A stretch of DNA of 64,000 bases from Tranzscheliella williamsii. Its lineage: Eukaryota > Basidiomycota > Ustilaginomycetes > Ustilaginales > Ustilaginaceae. The position numbers and the translations under genes are program-made. The stretch is from assembly GCA_023212725.1 (NCBI GenBank), contig JALBYF010000013.1, positions 124,001 to 188,000 of the forward strand. Reading direction: 5' to 3'. Of the stretch, positions 48,901-59,115 are shown piece by piece. Within the stretch, counting starts at the first letter, position 1, and the number at the start of each line of letters is the position of its first letter. The notes beneath the pieces were generated by a model. The model did no database searches, was not told where the DNA came from, and worked only from the letters and a program-made list of their open reading frames with translations.

Positions 48901-51101
48901 CGGAGTGTGCTCCCAGTGGCTGGTGGAATTCCAGATCGCGTCATGTCCGCACCCAGCGTCGGAGAAGATCTTTGAAGGGATGCCGCTGGTGGGAGGTTTG
49001 GCGTGGCAGCCAAAGCTCCAGCTTGTAGCGCAGCTCCTTCTGGAGGCTCAGGTTGTTGCTCCAGATTGTCAGGTGGCGACCGAAGGGTCTTGAGAGAAGA
49101 CTCGCGTGGCAAGCTTGGCTTTTTGTCTTTCGATGTCACGACTAATGCTGTGGTGTCGGCATCGTACGCCGGGATGAGCCGATGCGCATGGATATGTTCT
49201 AACTGGGAGTCTAATCTCTGTTGCACATCTGACGGAGGCGCCGAGTTCGCTGTAGTGGTTGCATCGTTGACTTTTGTTGTTTGGTCATTTTCAGACAATG
49301 TCCCGTGCATGCCGTGGTTCTGCCTTGCGGATGTGGGTGGCTCCTCATCTTCTTCGTCCTCGTCGCGGAGAGCAAGGTAAGATTTGGCAAACCGGCCAAT
49401 GTCATGATCCGGCAAAGATGATCGTCTCTCGAAAAGACCTCCATAAGCCGCCTCTTCAACCTGTATTCCCCTTCGGAGTTTTTCCTGAATTGCAATGGCC
49501 TCGTCATATGAGCTTTGTAGCGAGGATTCAGGCACGGTCCGGGGATAAGGAGAGGCCCCTTCGAAAGAACCGATGCTCTTTTCAGATTCTGTTTTGACGG
49601 ATCTTGTCGAGCCTTTACCCCCCTGCTTGTCTTCTTCATTGGCGCTCGAGACCATGTTCGATGTCACAGATTCAGCGACCGTATTCTGCTGTGTGTTACG
49701 CCTGGCATTGTCGTCATTGTTAAAGAAGCTGAGAGAGCCTGGAAGATCGACATCCAGGACGGGCGCCACGTCAAACGAAGTTGTTGGGATAGTCCGAGGC
49801 GCAGTCGTTAGACGTGTACCGTTTGCTCCCGCCGATTCCAGATCTCTCTCGAGCATAGAACGCTTATAGGATTCAGCCAACGTCAGCGGCTTATTGCGGA
49901 CAGATCCTGTCGTTGGCTCGATCCTTGATTCTTCAATAGGCTTCTGCGGTTGGTGGTGGCTTGGACGACCGGAATCCGCGTCGCCCGGCGGGGTCTGTCT
50001 GTCTAAATACGAGACACCGGTTCTTTCTGGTCCTGAATGCAGCGGCTTGATCGTCGTTCTGTCCGACGAAGATATACCTAATGGGAGCGGTGCATGTGAA
50101 GCAGTGGAGCTTTCAGCGGCAGGTGGCCGGGCTAGTGGCGTGACAGGCTCAGCAAAGCGGGTAGTACCTTTCATATCGACTATCTGCTTTTCTGTAAAGG
50201 CGCGGGGCGCGACAGGCAATGTTGATCCTGAAGAATCGCTATTTGGAAAAGATGGAGTATTCCTGTTGTTTGGGGGTATACGCTGGGATGACAGTCGCTG
50301 CATAGCGGCTTCCTGCAGCAGCTGTGGCGGTGTTGAGTCTTGATCTACGCCTTGTTGTTGCTGGCTAGCCCTCTTGAGATGATTGGCATCTTCCTCGCGC
50401 TCTTTAGAAGGGATTCTACCATAGGAGGATGAGCGGGTCACAGCGGGTATCTGCTTGTCAGGCATGGAGACTAGCTTCTGAAACTCTGACCTGGAACGGC
50501 TGAGCTTGTGGGAGATGGACCCTAAGTTTGGACCTGTGCTTCCTTCTGCAATCTGTGTCGGCCATTTGACTTCATCTGGGCCTGCTAGTCGTCGACGCTG
50601 AGAGGCGTTAGCAATCGATAGTTTTTGTCTCGCCCCTGTTGCACCAATCGGTACCAAGAAGTTGCGGGACGATGAGGGGGAAGGTGAACTGTCCAGTGGC
50701 TGAGAGCCCAGTGGTAGTCCTGGAATTGGGGTGCGCGAACCAGACAGGTTATTAGCGGACGCATGCCAGCTGGGAATGGATGCAGAATGGCGCGAGTCGG
50801 ACACTACGCCTTCGGAGCTTGAAGCAAAGCGCAGACTATCCGAAGACTTAGTCGAGACCATACCCGACGAGTCTGCCCTGGGAAAAAGTCTTGGCCTGTG
50901 GCGCAGAGCACTGGCGTGCGGGACTTCTGCCAACGAGCCGATGCCCAATGATGCTGGAAGATGGGAAGAGGTCGCAGCTTCTGGTCCCCGGCTGGGTGTA
51001 ACGTTAGTGTTGGCAGGTAAGCCTCCATGTCGATCAGATGATGGCTTGTGACTCTGGAAACCGTTGGGAAGATTGCGGAAAGACAATTGACTGTACTCCA
51101 T
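45972..51101 (-). CDS. DUF1765-family protein (Ahk1/YDL073W-like)
   Basis: 1709 residues, one frame, from ATG 51101. Residues 1-800 are disordered Ser/Pro/Arg-rich. A helical domain at about 830-1340 carries the DUF1765 features: HLLRSVLLPFLALEAETV, LFFDWIRYLLLELQHVQ, RFPRSLRQLCYKDSRSYLKM, WLRRWQSDDSELFFSFCRSY, and later IDVAFIITTIGMLLEHADHAL. The tail after 1350 is again disordered, with a glutamine-rich stretch and RSKAEKMAAAEG-type basic segments. In yeast the related Ahk1 is a scaffold of the Hkr1 branch of the HOG osmosensing pathway; that role here is inference. A consensus GTAAGT on the minus strand at 51354-51349 could be the donor of a leader intron. Confidence 0.72.
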   Translation of the reverse strand: MEYSQLSFRNLPNGFQSHKPSSDRHGGLPANTNVTPSRGPEAATSSHLPASLGIGSLAEVPHASALRHRPRLFPRADSSGMVSTKSSDSLRFASSSEGVVSDSRHSASIPSWHASANNLSGSRTPIPGLPLGSQPLDSSPSPSSSRNFLVPIGATGARQKLSIANASQRRRLAGPDEVKWPTQIAEGSTGPNLGSISHKLSRSRSEFQKLVSMPDKQIPAVTRSSSYGRIPSKEREEDANHLKRASQQQQGVDQDSTPPQLLQEAAMQRLSSQRIPPNNRNTPSFPNSDSSGSTLPVAPRAFTEKQIVDMKGTTRFAEPVTPLARPPAAESSTASHAPLPLGISSSDRTTIKPLHSGPERTGVSYLDRQTPPGDADSGRPSHHQPQKPIEESRIEPTTGSVRNKPLTLAESYKRSMLERDLESAGANGTRLTTAPRTIPTTSFDVAPVLDVDLPGSLSFFNNDDNARRNTQQNTVAESVTSNMVSSANEEDKQGGKGSTRSVKTESEKSIGSFEGASPYPRTVPESSLQSSYDEAIAIQEKLRRGIQVEEAAYGGLFERRSSLPDHDIGRFAKSYLALRDEDEEDEEPPTSARQNHGMHGTLSENDQTTKVNDATTTANSAPPSDVQQRLDSQLEHIHAHRLIPAYDADTTALVVTSKDKKPSLPRESSLKTLRSPPDNLEQQPEPPEGAALQAGALAATPNLPPAASLQRSSPTLGADMTRSGIPPATGSTLRREVANAAVLRASQASGEELAPWRRSHEGFSALSPVQQSRFSEASTDFSESRAPTRNENRLSGLESESSSDDGLEENSSDGHMLPTSAWAEVDNALRRFQDRGSSVPADRGHLLRSVLLPFLALEAETVTVDAMGSGLYAKGKARRALFFDWIRYLLLELQHVQTSADRGAILESIACIIESRNFSVSILNADQEDEARFSSVFGHILSYAIGELNKKGVYQNTLIFSGRLLAVAFFRVEGVASKLLRALPVNRFALERVSNEFDWPKKRPSDFNKFVNRFPRSLRQLCYKDSRSYLKMLDNESLQAPDAVVQPEDDRYLVRQPEVEVEMSGNWLRRWQSDDSELFFSFCRSYHRQLAGLFASSKGLENASKCFFGGPGYAHLATCVHQKCLALVHRVILSVTTLSSQKNFNPAGETANVLSGSTAGKPRILEAANRRCTAIVVDIVRAPAGSNMLFAPMLGLHIKALVKRTSLYDVQGVFCLLDWLDGVISHMDSADLLNEGLIDVAFIITTIGMLLEHADHALALMRTIAFCYANFGVLTATTENRTYFCEQILLKPAVFHKLFLSWSFTIRAYYLHLLVFRLARIQDFPVPADDPNGKSAIRVVRLFNARLEALRKRHDMLSPELIDSSSDDNKSEDSKSRRSGTSTFVSTIKHASADGVNSDGSAEARSKAEKMAAAEGPTTRSSDTKNGAQSKTKNWLKAFRGGGKGNGNKEVADGIRGASERSDVPPIPGTIGPPDSDDDGKTIGSTRTTPRTSLDSNSDSMSDASTLAGSIRPSKSAKNGARFEFEIKEQQQQDGQQKQQQQQRKVALDSQKPSSGRSPTSSPIAIGHDAGIAKDSVFDLQSMHAHLPTPGRVPQSPRISKAFSRRASMLPGHASELVAGMEGGEEEPVPPVPELNVEQAGLGLCGMNGTSGSDLYDETLHIYAVQSLREYEQTVQEHDEFFASLPEDQSAQVPRLPVNWPAMWSSTGE

Positions 51102-53034
51102 GATGAATGTAAGACGATGGCTGACCCGGAGGATTAACCGGGGAAGCGGTGCAACTGTGGGTTCAGTGGCCGAGACCGTGCGTCAGCTAGTCTGCTTGCT
51201 GACAGTCCAAGACGATGTATAGCTTTGGAGCTGCGACAAGCTGCGCTTACAAGGCTGGCCGCTAGCCGGAACTGACGCTCTTTCCGGAGCTTGAACGGCC
51301 AGATTAGGTCTTCATGAGACAGTTATGCTGGCGGAAAGAACAGCTGACTTACAGGCCCGCCACGGTGAATGTCGAGGGCAAGGCTGCGCAAACAGTGGTA
51401 GTCGACCTTACTCCGGACGTGAGACTGTACTGGCGAGGAAAGCAACGCAAGGTTTGCAGACCGCCGGGCTAAAAGACGGCGTGGACTACAACGAACGTGC
51501 CGGAGCGAGTTCCCTTTGGGCGTATGGGTGGCGATACTAGATGGCGTGAAAGGGCGTCTGGCCGTCGACGGCTCGATGCAATGTGGGCAGTGAAGGGCGA
51601 GGTGAGCGAGACGAAGGAAAGGCGAGGAAGATGGTCGCAAAAGCAGTCACTTTCTGGATAATGCTTGCCGCTGATGGTCCCAGCGCAGCTCTTACAATCG
51701 TGCTCATGGCGGCCCGCGGGCTTGTAGCGGGGGGCCTTGGCTCCAAATTTGGCCAAGCCGGGATTTCAGCCGATTCCGATTAATGGTGAAGTTACAAAGT
51801 TAACTGGATCGGCGGCCTCACATATATAGTATTGCAGTGAAGGCTCTTTAGTACGTAGGCTCACACCGATACTTCGAAAAGAAATGAATTAATGGCTGCA
51901 TGCGAGCTCGACCGATTCACATCTCGAAGAAGCAAGAGGCGATAAAGCGGCTTGCCCCGAACCTAGCAGCTTTATGACTAGCTAGCAGTCCTAGCCTTAC
52001 CTAACTCCCACAGAGCTAAGAAAAGGCTTCCCACAGATGGCCGGTCGGGCAGCACCGATGTAATACTCGAATGGCAAACTTTATAGTGAATAAATGCGGC
52101 CCGTCGTAGTCATAGTCAATCACGGGCCGCAATATTTGCCTCTTGCTTTCGATGTCCAAGCGTCTAAGGTCAGAGAAGGTGGACGTGGGGCCAGCTAGCT
52201 AATCTCGCTGTTGTAAGACCAGACAAACCGGCTCTCCAAGCAATATTGTGGCTGTTTCGAACGTGCTCATTCACCCGTCTTCCATATTCGCTTAATGCAT
52301 GCTACTATATGCCGATGGGTCGCCAACTCCGCTTGCATCGTCGCCGTCCCGATCGGCGTTACCCTGCCTTCATAAGAACCAAGCCACGCAGTTACACATC
52401 TGCCCGCATCGCTAGAAGCAGTGAAAGGCGATATGTACCGTACAGTCGCTTCAAGCCTTTCGCCTGACCCTCGAGGGACGTCCCGATGAGCCACGTTCGC
52501 CAAAGAATGTCATGGATGCGACGAGAGGCGGGTATTGGTGCATGCTCCCAGTGGCAGTCTCGTGAGATAGTCACGCGCATCTGATCAAGATTTATTCGTC
52601 TTTTCACTGTGATCAGCATGGTGAGTTGCTAAAGGAGATTGCAGTAAAAGTTGACGGCGAAGACAAGCAGGGGACGCATGAAGGCAATTTACCCCTTCCA
52701 TTCATTCCGCAGCTACTCGCGCCTCCATTTCCGCAGCCTCTTATCATTCGGACGTTCGGGAACGCCGGTTGCAACTTTTCGGTGGCCGGTCGGCTTCCCA
52801 TCCGAGGCTGGAAGGCGGAGAAGGGGCGGTTCAAGCTGACCGAGCGCATCGGGATGCTATCGGGAGATAAGGTGATGACATCCGATCGGAGCGATATGAT
52901 GGGGGCCCAAGGTCGAGCGAAGCCTTTAGACTACAGCTTTAGGGCAGGTCGGCGGTCCATCGACGGAGAGGTAACAGATGGCAGCGCTTTAGATGCAGAA
53001 CAGAACCGCATGAGGATCTAAGCTGACTCCGCCA
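51102..53034. other. Long intergenic region, DUF1765 gene to carotenoid gene
   Basis: 1.9 kb. 51102-51780 probably holds the promoter and leader of the DUF1765 gene, with several short frames on both strands that I could not resolve into a gene. 51790-52620 is AT-richer and contains a perfect stem-loop (52095-52131). The frame 52626-53021 lacks an ATG. Confidence 0.45.
52095..52131. repeat. Perfect 10-bp inverted repeat with 17-nt loop
   Basis: TGCGGCCCGT at 52095-52104 and its exact complement ACGGGCCGCA at 52122-52131, in an otherwise AT-rich stretch about 900 bp downstream of the carotenoid gene stop. Confidence 0.8.
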
Positions 53035-55128
53035 CTATCCACCAAGATACACCGCCGACAAAGCCTGGCAGATCCGATCTGCGCGCGACATGCGTGCTCG
53101 TTTCCCCGAGGAGATCTCCTCGCTGGATTGCCTTTCGATCCTCGTCCCTATCGCCGCATATACCGAGCATGCCGCTCTGAGACCTGCACGTGCTGGCCGA
53201 TTGGGAATCGACTGCAGAGCTGGAAATGACTCGGCATAGAGCTGCTTCGAGATGGCCAGTAAGCGCAACGCGTATTTGCGAACGTCCTCAGGGCGGACAT
53301 AATCCTTGACAGAGACGGCTGGATCCATCTTGCGCCCGTGCAGTATGACTTTCCGGTTCAACAGAGCCTCTTGCATCGCCACGTCGCCGTCGTCTAGCAG
53401 GGTGCGCGGCAGATAGCATCGGCCCAGGTCGACAGAATCCGGGATGATGTCGCGCGCAATGTTGACCAGCTGGAGACTGACGCCCATCCGCCTTGCTTCG
53501 TAAAGCAGCGTATGCACGTCAGCCGCCCTGGAAAGATCCAGCGGCTTCAGATGCCGAGAATTCTGCAGCGCAGACGAGCTTATAGCGTTGGAACCGGGCA
53601 GGCGGATCGTCCTGTCCACCTGAAGCTTGAGCGGTACCGGAAGACCGCATCGGCCTAGGATCACTCTGGTACACATCTCGCCAACGACACCCGCCACGCA
53701 CTGCGAGTATTCAACCAGAGCTGCCGTGTCGCAAAGTCGCGTCCGTAGTGCGGGATCTGACTGCTCAAAGTTGAGATCCATCCGGTAGCCGTCTAGCATC
53801 TCCAGCCATAGGGCCTTGGGAATGAAGCGTGTCAGAGGTGCTATGGAGCGGGCGGCAGCGCCTATGTTGACTTTCAGCCCTTCCGGGATTGCTGCTTCCT
53901 CCAACGCCTTTGTCAGTGTCTCTCCACTAGATTTTGTTCTCATTTGGGTCGGCTTGTCGGGGGCGGCTGGCTGACCCTCGTAGACTGCGTCGATGATACG
54001 GCGAAGGGTTTGGCATCTCTGCGTCTTCGCTTCCACCCCTACGCCCTCCTCGTCCACTAGATCGTCCGCAACCCGGCAGAATGCGTAGAGACATCCAAGG
54101 TCCGTCCTCAAATCCCAGGGCAGGAGCAAACTGGCGGAATTGAAAGACTTCGAGGCTTGCCTCAGGATTTGCAGTGACAGCTGTAGCTCGTGGGGTTCGA
54201 CCAATGTCGGGAAGGCCGTGGTGCCTCCCACTCTCTCGTCCGAACGGACAAAGGCGTGGCATAAATTTTTGTATGTTGAAAATTTGGAGAGTGGCAAGTA
54301 GCTTGGAGACAGCGCCGTACCGTGAAAGTCCTCGCTTTCCCTGCAGATGGCAACGCAACGATCAAAAGTAAAACATGCGGTGACGAGCATGGTGTTGGTA
54401 AGCACGAAAAAGAGCAGTTCCTCAATGGGCAAGTCCTTGATTGGAAAGATATTGAGCGAGGTTGCCTCATTGATATGCCATGTCCCCCTGCGCAGCGCAT
54501 ATATGTCACAACACCAGAGATATATCGATGGAACCAAGACGCTGATGCCAAAAGGTAGCACGCCGGCCCAGAATCGCATGTTGAGGATAAAGTCCGCTGT
54601 GCCCCACAGCAGCAGACCGAGAGGTATGGAAGACCACCAGACAATCATGCCAAGGTAGTAGGTGTGGGTGGCAGGCACGGCCGCCCATAGCCCGATGGTG
54701 AAGCTCGCCAATGCACCTGCAAGCGCGAGCGTCGAAAGACTTCGGGTTGCGGTCTGCGGAGGACCTCGCGAAATGTAAAGGTTGGGGAGCCGCCAGCGTG
54801 TGACAAAGCTGCACCAGAGCGTAGCTATGAGACTCTGGACGATGAAGAACAGGTACTCCTCCACCGGCACGTAGCCAATCGTGAACCAGATGCATTGACG
54901 TTGGTAGAACCAGGCGTGGTTCTTCACAATGACGTTATCCCACGGGGTCGTCCAAACAAAGGCGATGATGGGAAGCAAAGCCAGTTTTGCGTGGTCGAGC
55001 TTAGTAAGAAAAGGCCGATTCAGTAGAAACAGCGCCAAGCAAACCGGCAAGGTCCATCGGAGGTGGAAGGCCCTGTAACTGAGTGTGCATGTCGGCCATA
55101 AAGGTGGCTCGATGTCAGCCTTCAGCAT
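53035..55128 (-). CDS. CAR2: Bifunctional lycopene cyclase/phytoene synthase
   Basis: 697 residues, intronless, from ATG 55128. The N-terminal half (about 1-245) is the CrtY/CarR-type membrane lycopene cyclase with six to seven helices in two repeats: [16 protein letters not shown], then [16 protein letters not shown], and [20 protein letters not shown]. The C-terminal half (about 300-697) is phytoene synthase: the first aspartate motif [12 protein letters not shown] near 356, the second [20 protein letters not shown] near 559, and a YRMDLNFE segment. This fused order is the fungal arrangement (al-2, carRP, Ustilago Car2). It makes phytoene from two GGPP and later cyclises lycopene towards beta-carotene. 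The desaturase and cleavage oxygenase are not in this window. A 1.8-kb region separates it from the divergent CPR gene. Confidence 0.96.
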   Translation of the reverse strand: MLKADIEPPLWPTCTLSYRAFHLRWTLPVCLALFLLNRPFLTKLDHAKLALLPIIAFVWTTPWDNVIVKNHAWFYQRQCIWFTIGYVPVEEYLFFIVQSLIATLWCSFVTRWRLPNLYISRGPPQTATRSLSTLALAGALASFTIGLWAAVPATHTYYLGMIVWWSSIPLGLLLWGTADFILNMRFWAGVLPFGISVLVPSIYLWCCDIYALRRGTWHINEATSLNIFPIKDLPIEELLFFVLTNTMLVTACFTFDRCVAICRESEDFHGTALSPSYLPLSKFSTYKNLCHAFVRSDERVGGTTAFPTLVEPHELQLSLQILRQASKSFNSASLLLPWDLRTDLGCLYAFCRVADDLVDEEGVGVEAKTQRCQTLRRIIDAVYEGQPAAPDKPTQMRTKSSGETLTKALEEAAIPEGLKVNIGAAARSIAPLTRFIPKALWLEMLDGYRMDLNFEQSDPALRTRLCDTAALVEYSQCVAGVVGEMCTRVILGRCGLPVPLKLQVDRTIRLPGSNAISSSALQNSRHLKPLDLSRAADVHTLLYEARRMGVSLQLVNIARDIIPDSVDLGRCYLPRTLLDDGDVAMQEALLNRKVILHGRKMDPAVSVKDYVRPEDVRKYALRLLAISKQLYAESFPALQSIPNRPARAGLRAACSVYAAIGTRIERQSSEEISSGKRARMSRADRICQALSAVYLGG

Positions 55129-56943
55129 GGTGGTACCTGCCTGATGCTTGAGAGCTTTCGAGCGTGAAGCTCAAACGTGGGCAGCCAATGGAGCCAGGCA
55201 GCCACACAGGCGTTAGGTGGGAAGTGTCTAGTGTCGTTCTACAGAATAAGCATGTTGGCCTCGTCTATCCGAATGGGGTCCGCCAGTTACGATCCAACCG
55301 ACTACAACCTGATCAATCGATGGCGTGGACTAGTGGGTGAAACTGGAAGAAGTGGCGTGTAGCAAGGATAGGGTAGAAGGACCAGTGTGTGTACGGCGTG
55401 CTGATGAGGGGAAACACTAAACGCAGGATGAGGGACCCATCTAGTGAACAGGAAAAGGGCGGAGCTAGAAGGATCGGATGACGGCAGCGAGGGCGCCGAT
55501 GTTATGCATCAATACGCTTGTTGCATGACACTGCATCCGCGATCCCGTGTCGCTACACCGACCGACCACAATCGCCGCTGTGAGCCATCCATAGCTCGAG
55601 ATTGCAGTGGGGCTCTACAGACATAAGGAACCTTTCACCCTCCTTTGCCGTCAACAGTCACAAGTCATGGGTGAGCGGCGCCATCATTAACAATATGTGG
55701 ATGCAGTGTGAGGGGTCCTTTAGCCGGACTTGATCCGGGAAGATCTCATTCCAATCATCATGCGAGAATCACTTTGGCGGTGCTGACATGTCGCGTTTGG
55801 TGGATGTAACTTGATGCGCAATCATCCCGCCCGATCCCGATCGAAGAATCTGCTTTCCGGCGGACGATATTTCGGTCTAACAGTCACGCTGTTCCCTAAG
55901 GTGGATGAAAGACACATCGATGGATGGGCAGAAAGTGGTACAACAATATAATGCACAAGTCAGGCGACTTTGGACGGTATGGATAGCCCCAGCATATGTA
56001 GGCATAGCAAGACCGCAAGATTGGCTCGACGCATGAAACAAAACCGTGCCATTGGGTGATTGTTGGTGAGCAAAGCTTTGGTCGGCTGAGGCTTGCGTTC
56101 CGAGGGAGGCGGGGTACCTGTCTGCTCTGATTGGGCGGAAACGAAACGGTTGAACGCGAGGACTTGATTTCGTGTCACGCTGCAAAACGCTATGCGCTGG
56201 ACGGAATAGTGTGGTGCGCAAAGACGGACAGAATCAATTTCAATACGTGGACAGGCGCGCTCGAGCACCTTGGTGGTAACAGTGGCTTGCCAAATCAGCC
56301 AATGGGAGGTAACTTAGCTCCCACTGCTCGCCATACGCGTTTCCGTGAAACCCGGGCGAGCCCGTATCCTTTCAAGCCTCTCCCGTACGGCCATGTTATC
56401 CGTATCCACGCTGGGCTTTGGCCATGCCGGCGGATGTCGTCCAGTGGGTTCCAATGCTCATTCCGAAATGTGCAAAGCTGGTACCTAGAATGACTGAGCT
56501 CACGGGCAACGGAGAGCGACGAATGAAAACGTGATAGAAGCATAACAAATACTGTACTTGTACAGTTTTCGTTGACCTGACGGCTGGGATGAGGAATAAG
56601 AAAGGCCCGAGCAGTCACAGTACGTGGGGTTTGCAACCGAAGTCCTGAGCTAAGCCGAATCTCTCACCGACTGGCGCGTGTTGCTGCAACAAGGATACGC
56701 TGATAATAACCATAATAATCACTGCCGACCCTTAGCTTTTCTTCCTTCCGCGTTACTCCTCTTCTTCCTCTCGCTGCCGGGCGCTAGCTTCTCTCCACAC
56801 CTATCGTTCCAAGTTTCACTTTGGAGACCAGCAAGCTACGACGTTATATACTAGTCGCATCGAGCTCAAACGCAGATCTCACTTTCTGTTGCTGGTGCTT
56901 GGCAGACCCGTCGATCGTATCCCCGTGATTTGCACATCAAATC
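55129..56943. promoter_or_regulatory. Divergent promoter region of CAR2 and CPR
   Basis: 1.8 kb with no credible gene on either strand. TATATA at 56845-56850 is 94 bp upstream of the CPR ATG. The length is unusual for this window and suggests extended regulation of one or both genes. Confidence 0.5.
56845..56850 (+). promoter_or_regulatory. TATA box of CPR
   Basis: TATATA followed by CTAG, 94 bp upstream of the ATG at 56944; the leader between is pyrimidine-rich. Confidence 0.5.
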
Positions 56944-59115
56944 ATGGCTAGTCAGGTCGACCTCGTCGTTCTGGGTTTGGCAGGATTACTTGCCCTACTT
57001 TATCTCTTCCGCAGCTCCATCTTTGGTGGTGGCGCCAAGGAGACCGGCCTCAAGCTTGCCAATGGCGCCAGCGGCCTCGCTGGCTCCGATGAAACGGCCG
57101 TAGATTTCGTGGCCAAGCTCAAATCCCAGAAGAAGCGCATCGCCATCTTCTACGGTTCGCAGACAGGCACCGCCGAGGAATATGCCACCAAATTGGCAAA
57201 AGAGGCCAAGGCTCGGTTCGGCACCTCTTCTCTAGTCCTTGACCCCGAAGAATACGAGTTCGACAAGCTGGATCAACTCCCGGATGATTGCGTCGCTGTC
57301 TTTGTCATGGCTACCTATGGCGAAGGCGAGCCCACCGACAATGCCGTTGGCCTGATGGAGTTCCTCGAAAACGAGACTCCCGAATTTTCGAACGGTGATC
57401 GTCTCGACAACCTCAACTACGTCATCTTTGGCCTCGGTAACCGAACGTATGAGCATTTCAACGCCGTAGCTCGAAAGCTCGATGACAAGCTTCGAAGCCT
57501 CGGAGCAAAGCGCATTGGCGAGCGCGGTGAAGGCGACGACGACAAGAGCATGGAAGAGGACTACCTGGCATGGAAGGACGGCATGTTCGAGGCATTGGCC
57601 ACCTCTCTTGACTTTGAGGAAGGCGGTGGAGGCGACATTGCTGACTTCAAGGTTACCGAGGTTTCCGATCATCCAGAGGACAAAGTCTACCAGGGTGAGC
57701 TTTCCACTCGAGCCCTTCTTGGAACCAAGGGTATTCACGATGCCAAAAACCCATACAACGCCGTCATCAAGGAAGCTCGCGAATTGTTCGTCGAGGGCGT
57801 CGCCGATCGAACCTGTGTACACGTGGAATTCGACATTGAAGGATCCGGCATCTCGTACCAGCATGGCGACCACATTGCCGTCTGGGCTCACAATCCGGAG
57901 CAGGAAGTAGACCGAATGCTCTCCGTCCTTGGACTGCTGCAGAAGAGGCATACTGTTATCGACGTAGAGTCTCTCGACCCGACACTAGCCAAGGTGCCTT
58001 TCCCCACGCCCACCACCTATGAAGCCGTCTTCCGACACTACATCGACATCTCCAGTCACGCCTCGAGACAGACGCTAAACAACTTTGCCAAGTTTGCCCC
58101 GAACCCGGAAGTCCAGGCGAAACTTGAGAAGATCTGCGCCAACAAGGAGGCTTTCCATGCTGAGATCGGTAGCCGATGCCTCCGTACTGCCGAAGCGATG
58201 CAACTTGTCGCTGGTGACGACCTACAAGCTGACGCCGCTACCAGCACGACCTGGAAAATCCCCTTTGACAGAGTTATCTCGGAGCTGCCCCGGGTCGGCC
58301 CCCGCTTCTACTCGATCTCGTCAAGCCCCAAGATGCATCCTAAGTCGGTCCACATCACCGCCGTTGTCCTCCGTTACAAGGCGAACCAGTCGTCGCCCTG
58401 GGTGCACGGCCTCGCGACCAATTTTATCAGCAGCATCAAGATGGAACTCAACAAGGAGAAGGCGAGCGGAGTTGATGACCCTCGCTACGGCACGCCTAAA
58501 TATCTTCTCTCGGGGCCGCGAGGATCGTACACCAAGGACAATTTGTACCGAGCTCCTATTCACATTCGACGATCCAACTTCCGTCTGCCTACGTCGCCCA
58601 AGATTCCGGTCATTATGGTTGGTCCTGGCACAGGCGTTGCTCCCTTCCGCTCGTTCGTGCAGGACCGCGTATGCAGCGCCCAAAAGGCGGTGGAAAAGTC
58701 GAACGGCGCGTCGCCGGCCGAAGTGCTCAAGGATTGGGGCAACATCTGGCTCTTCTACGGCTGCCGCAAGGCGGACGAGGACTTCCTTTACCGGACCGAA
58801 TGGCCTGACTACGCAGAGAAGCTGGGCGGAAAGTTCCAGATGGAAACCTCGCTATCCCGAGAAAAGTTCAAGCCGGATGGATCAAAGTTGTACGTGCAGG
58901 ACCTCATCTGGGAGCGCAGGAAGCAGCTTGCCGAGGATATCCTGGAGCGCAAGGCATATATCTACATCTGCGGCGAGGCGAAAGGCATGGCGCACGACGT
59001 CGAGGCCGTCTTCACCAAGGTCCTCGAAGAGGCGAAGGGGTCGGCAGAGGAAGCGAAAAAGGAGATCAAGCTGCTCAAAGAGCGATCCAGGCTGCTGCTG
59101 GACGTGTGGTCCTGA
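56944..59115 (+). CDS. NCP1: NADPH-cytochrome P450 reductase
   Basis: 723 residues, intronless. A short N-terminal ER anchor (VDLVVLGLAGLLALLYLF) is followed by the FMN domain (FYGSQTGTAEEYA, MATYGEGEPTDNA, FGLGNRTYEHFN), the connecting region, FAD binding at RFYSISSS near 454, and NADPH binding at GPGTGVAPFRSF near 559, FYGCRK and YICGEAKGMAHDV. It ends DVWS with the aromatic Trp that stacks on FAD. Role: electron donor to ER P450s such as Erg11 and Erg5, and to squalene epoxidase, in ergosterol and secondary metabolism. Codon use is more even than in its neighbours. Dispersed-repeat copy 2 begins about 220 bp after the stop. Confidence 0.97.
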   Translation: MASQVDLVVLGLAGLLALLYLFRSSIFGGGAKETGLKLANGASGLAGSDETAVDFVAKLKSQKKRIAIFYGSQTGTAEEYATKLAKEAKARFGTSSLVLDPEEYEFDKLDQLPDDCVAVFVMATYGEGEPTDNAVGLMEFLENETPEFSNGDRLDNLNYVIFGLGNRTYEHFNAVARKLDDKLRSLGAKRIGERGEGDDDKSMEEDYLAWKDGMFEALATSLDFEEGGGGDIADFKVTEVSDHPEDKVYQGELSTRALLGTKGIHDAKNPYNAVIKEARELFVEGVADRTCVHVEFDIEGSGISYQHGDHIAVWAHNPEQEVDRMLSVLGLLQKRHTVIDVESLDPTLAKVPFPTPTTYEAVFRHYIDISSHASRQTLNNFAKFAPNPEVQAKLEKICANKEAFHAEIGSRCLRTAEAMQLVAGDDLQADAATSTTWKIPFDRVISELPRVGPRFYSISSSPKMHPKSVHITAVVLRYKANQSSPWVHGLATNFISSIKMELNKEKASGVDDPRYGTPKYLLSGPRGSYTKDNLYRAPIHIRRSNFRLPTSPKIPVIMVGPGTGVAPFRSFVQDRVCSAQKAVEKSNGASPAEVLKDWGNIWLFYGCRKADEDFLYRTEWPDYAEKLGGKFQMETSLSREKFKPDGSKLYVQDLIWERRKQLAEDILERKAYIYICGEAKGMAHDVEAVFTKVLEEAKGSAEEAKKEIKLLKERSRLLLDVWS

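Noticed and set aside
51300..51783. Several short frames on both strands, including a plus-strand stretch after CTTACAG reading VNVEGKAAQTVVVDLTPDV
   Set aside because: No ATG-containing exon could be joined convincingly on either strand. The CTTACAG is also the complement of a minus-strand GTAAGT, more simply a leader intron of the DUF1765 gene.
52626..53021. 131-codon plus-strand frame downstream of the carotenoid gene
   Set aside because: It begins at a non-ATG codon; the first in-frame ATG leaves only a fragment, and no family is visible.
53035..59115. CAR2 and CPR as a carotenoid or terpene gene cluster
   Set aside because: No desaturase, oxygenase, opsin or P450 gene is nearby, and CPR is a general housekeeping partner. 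Adjacency alone does not make a cluster.
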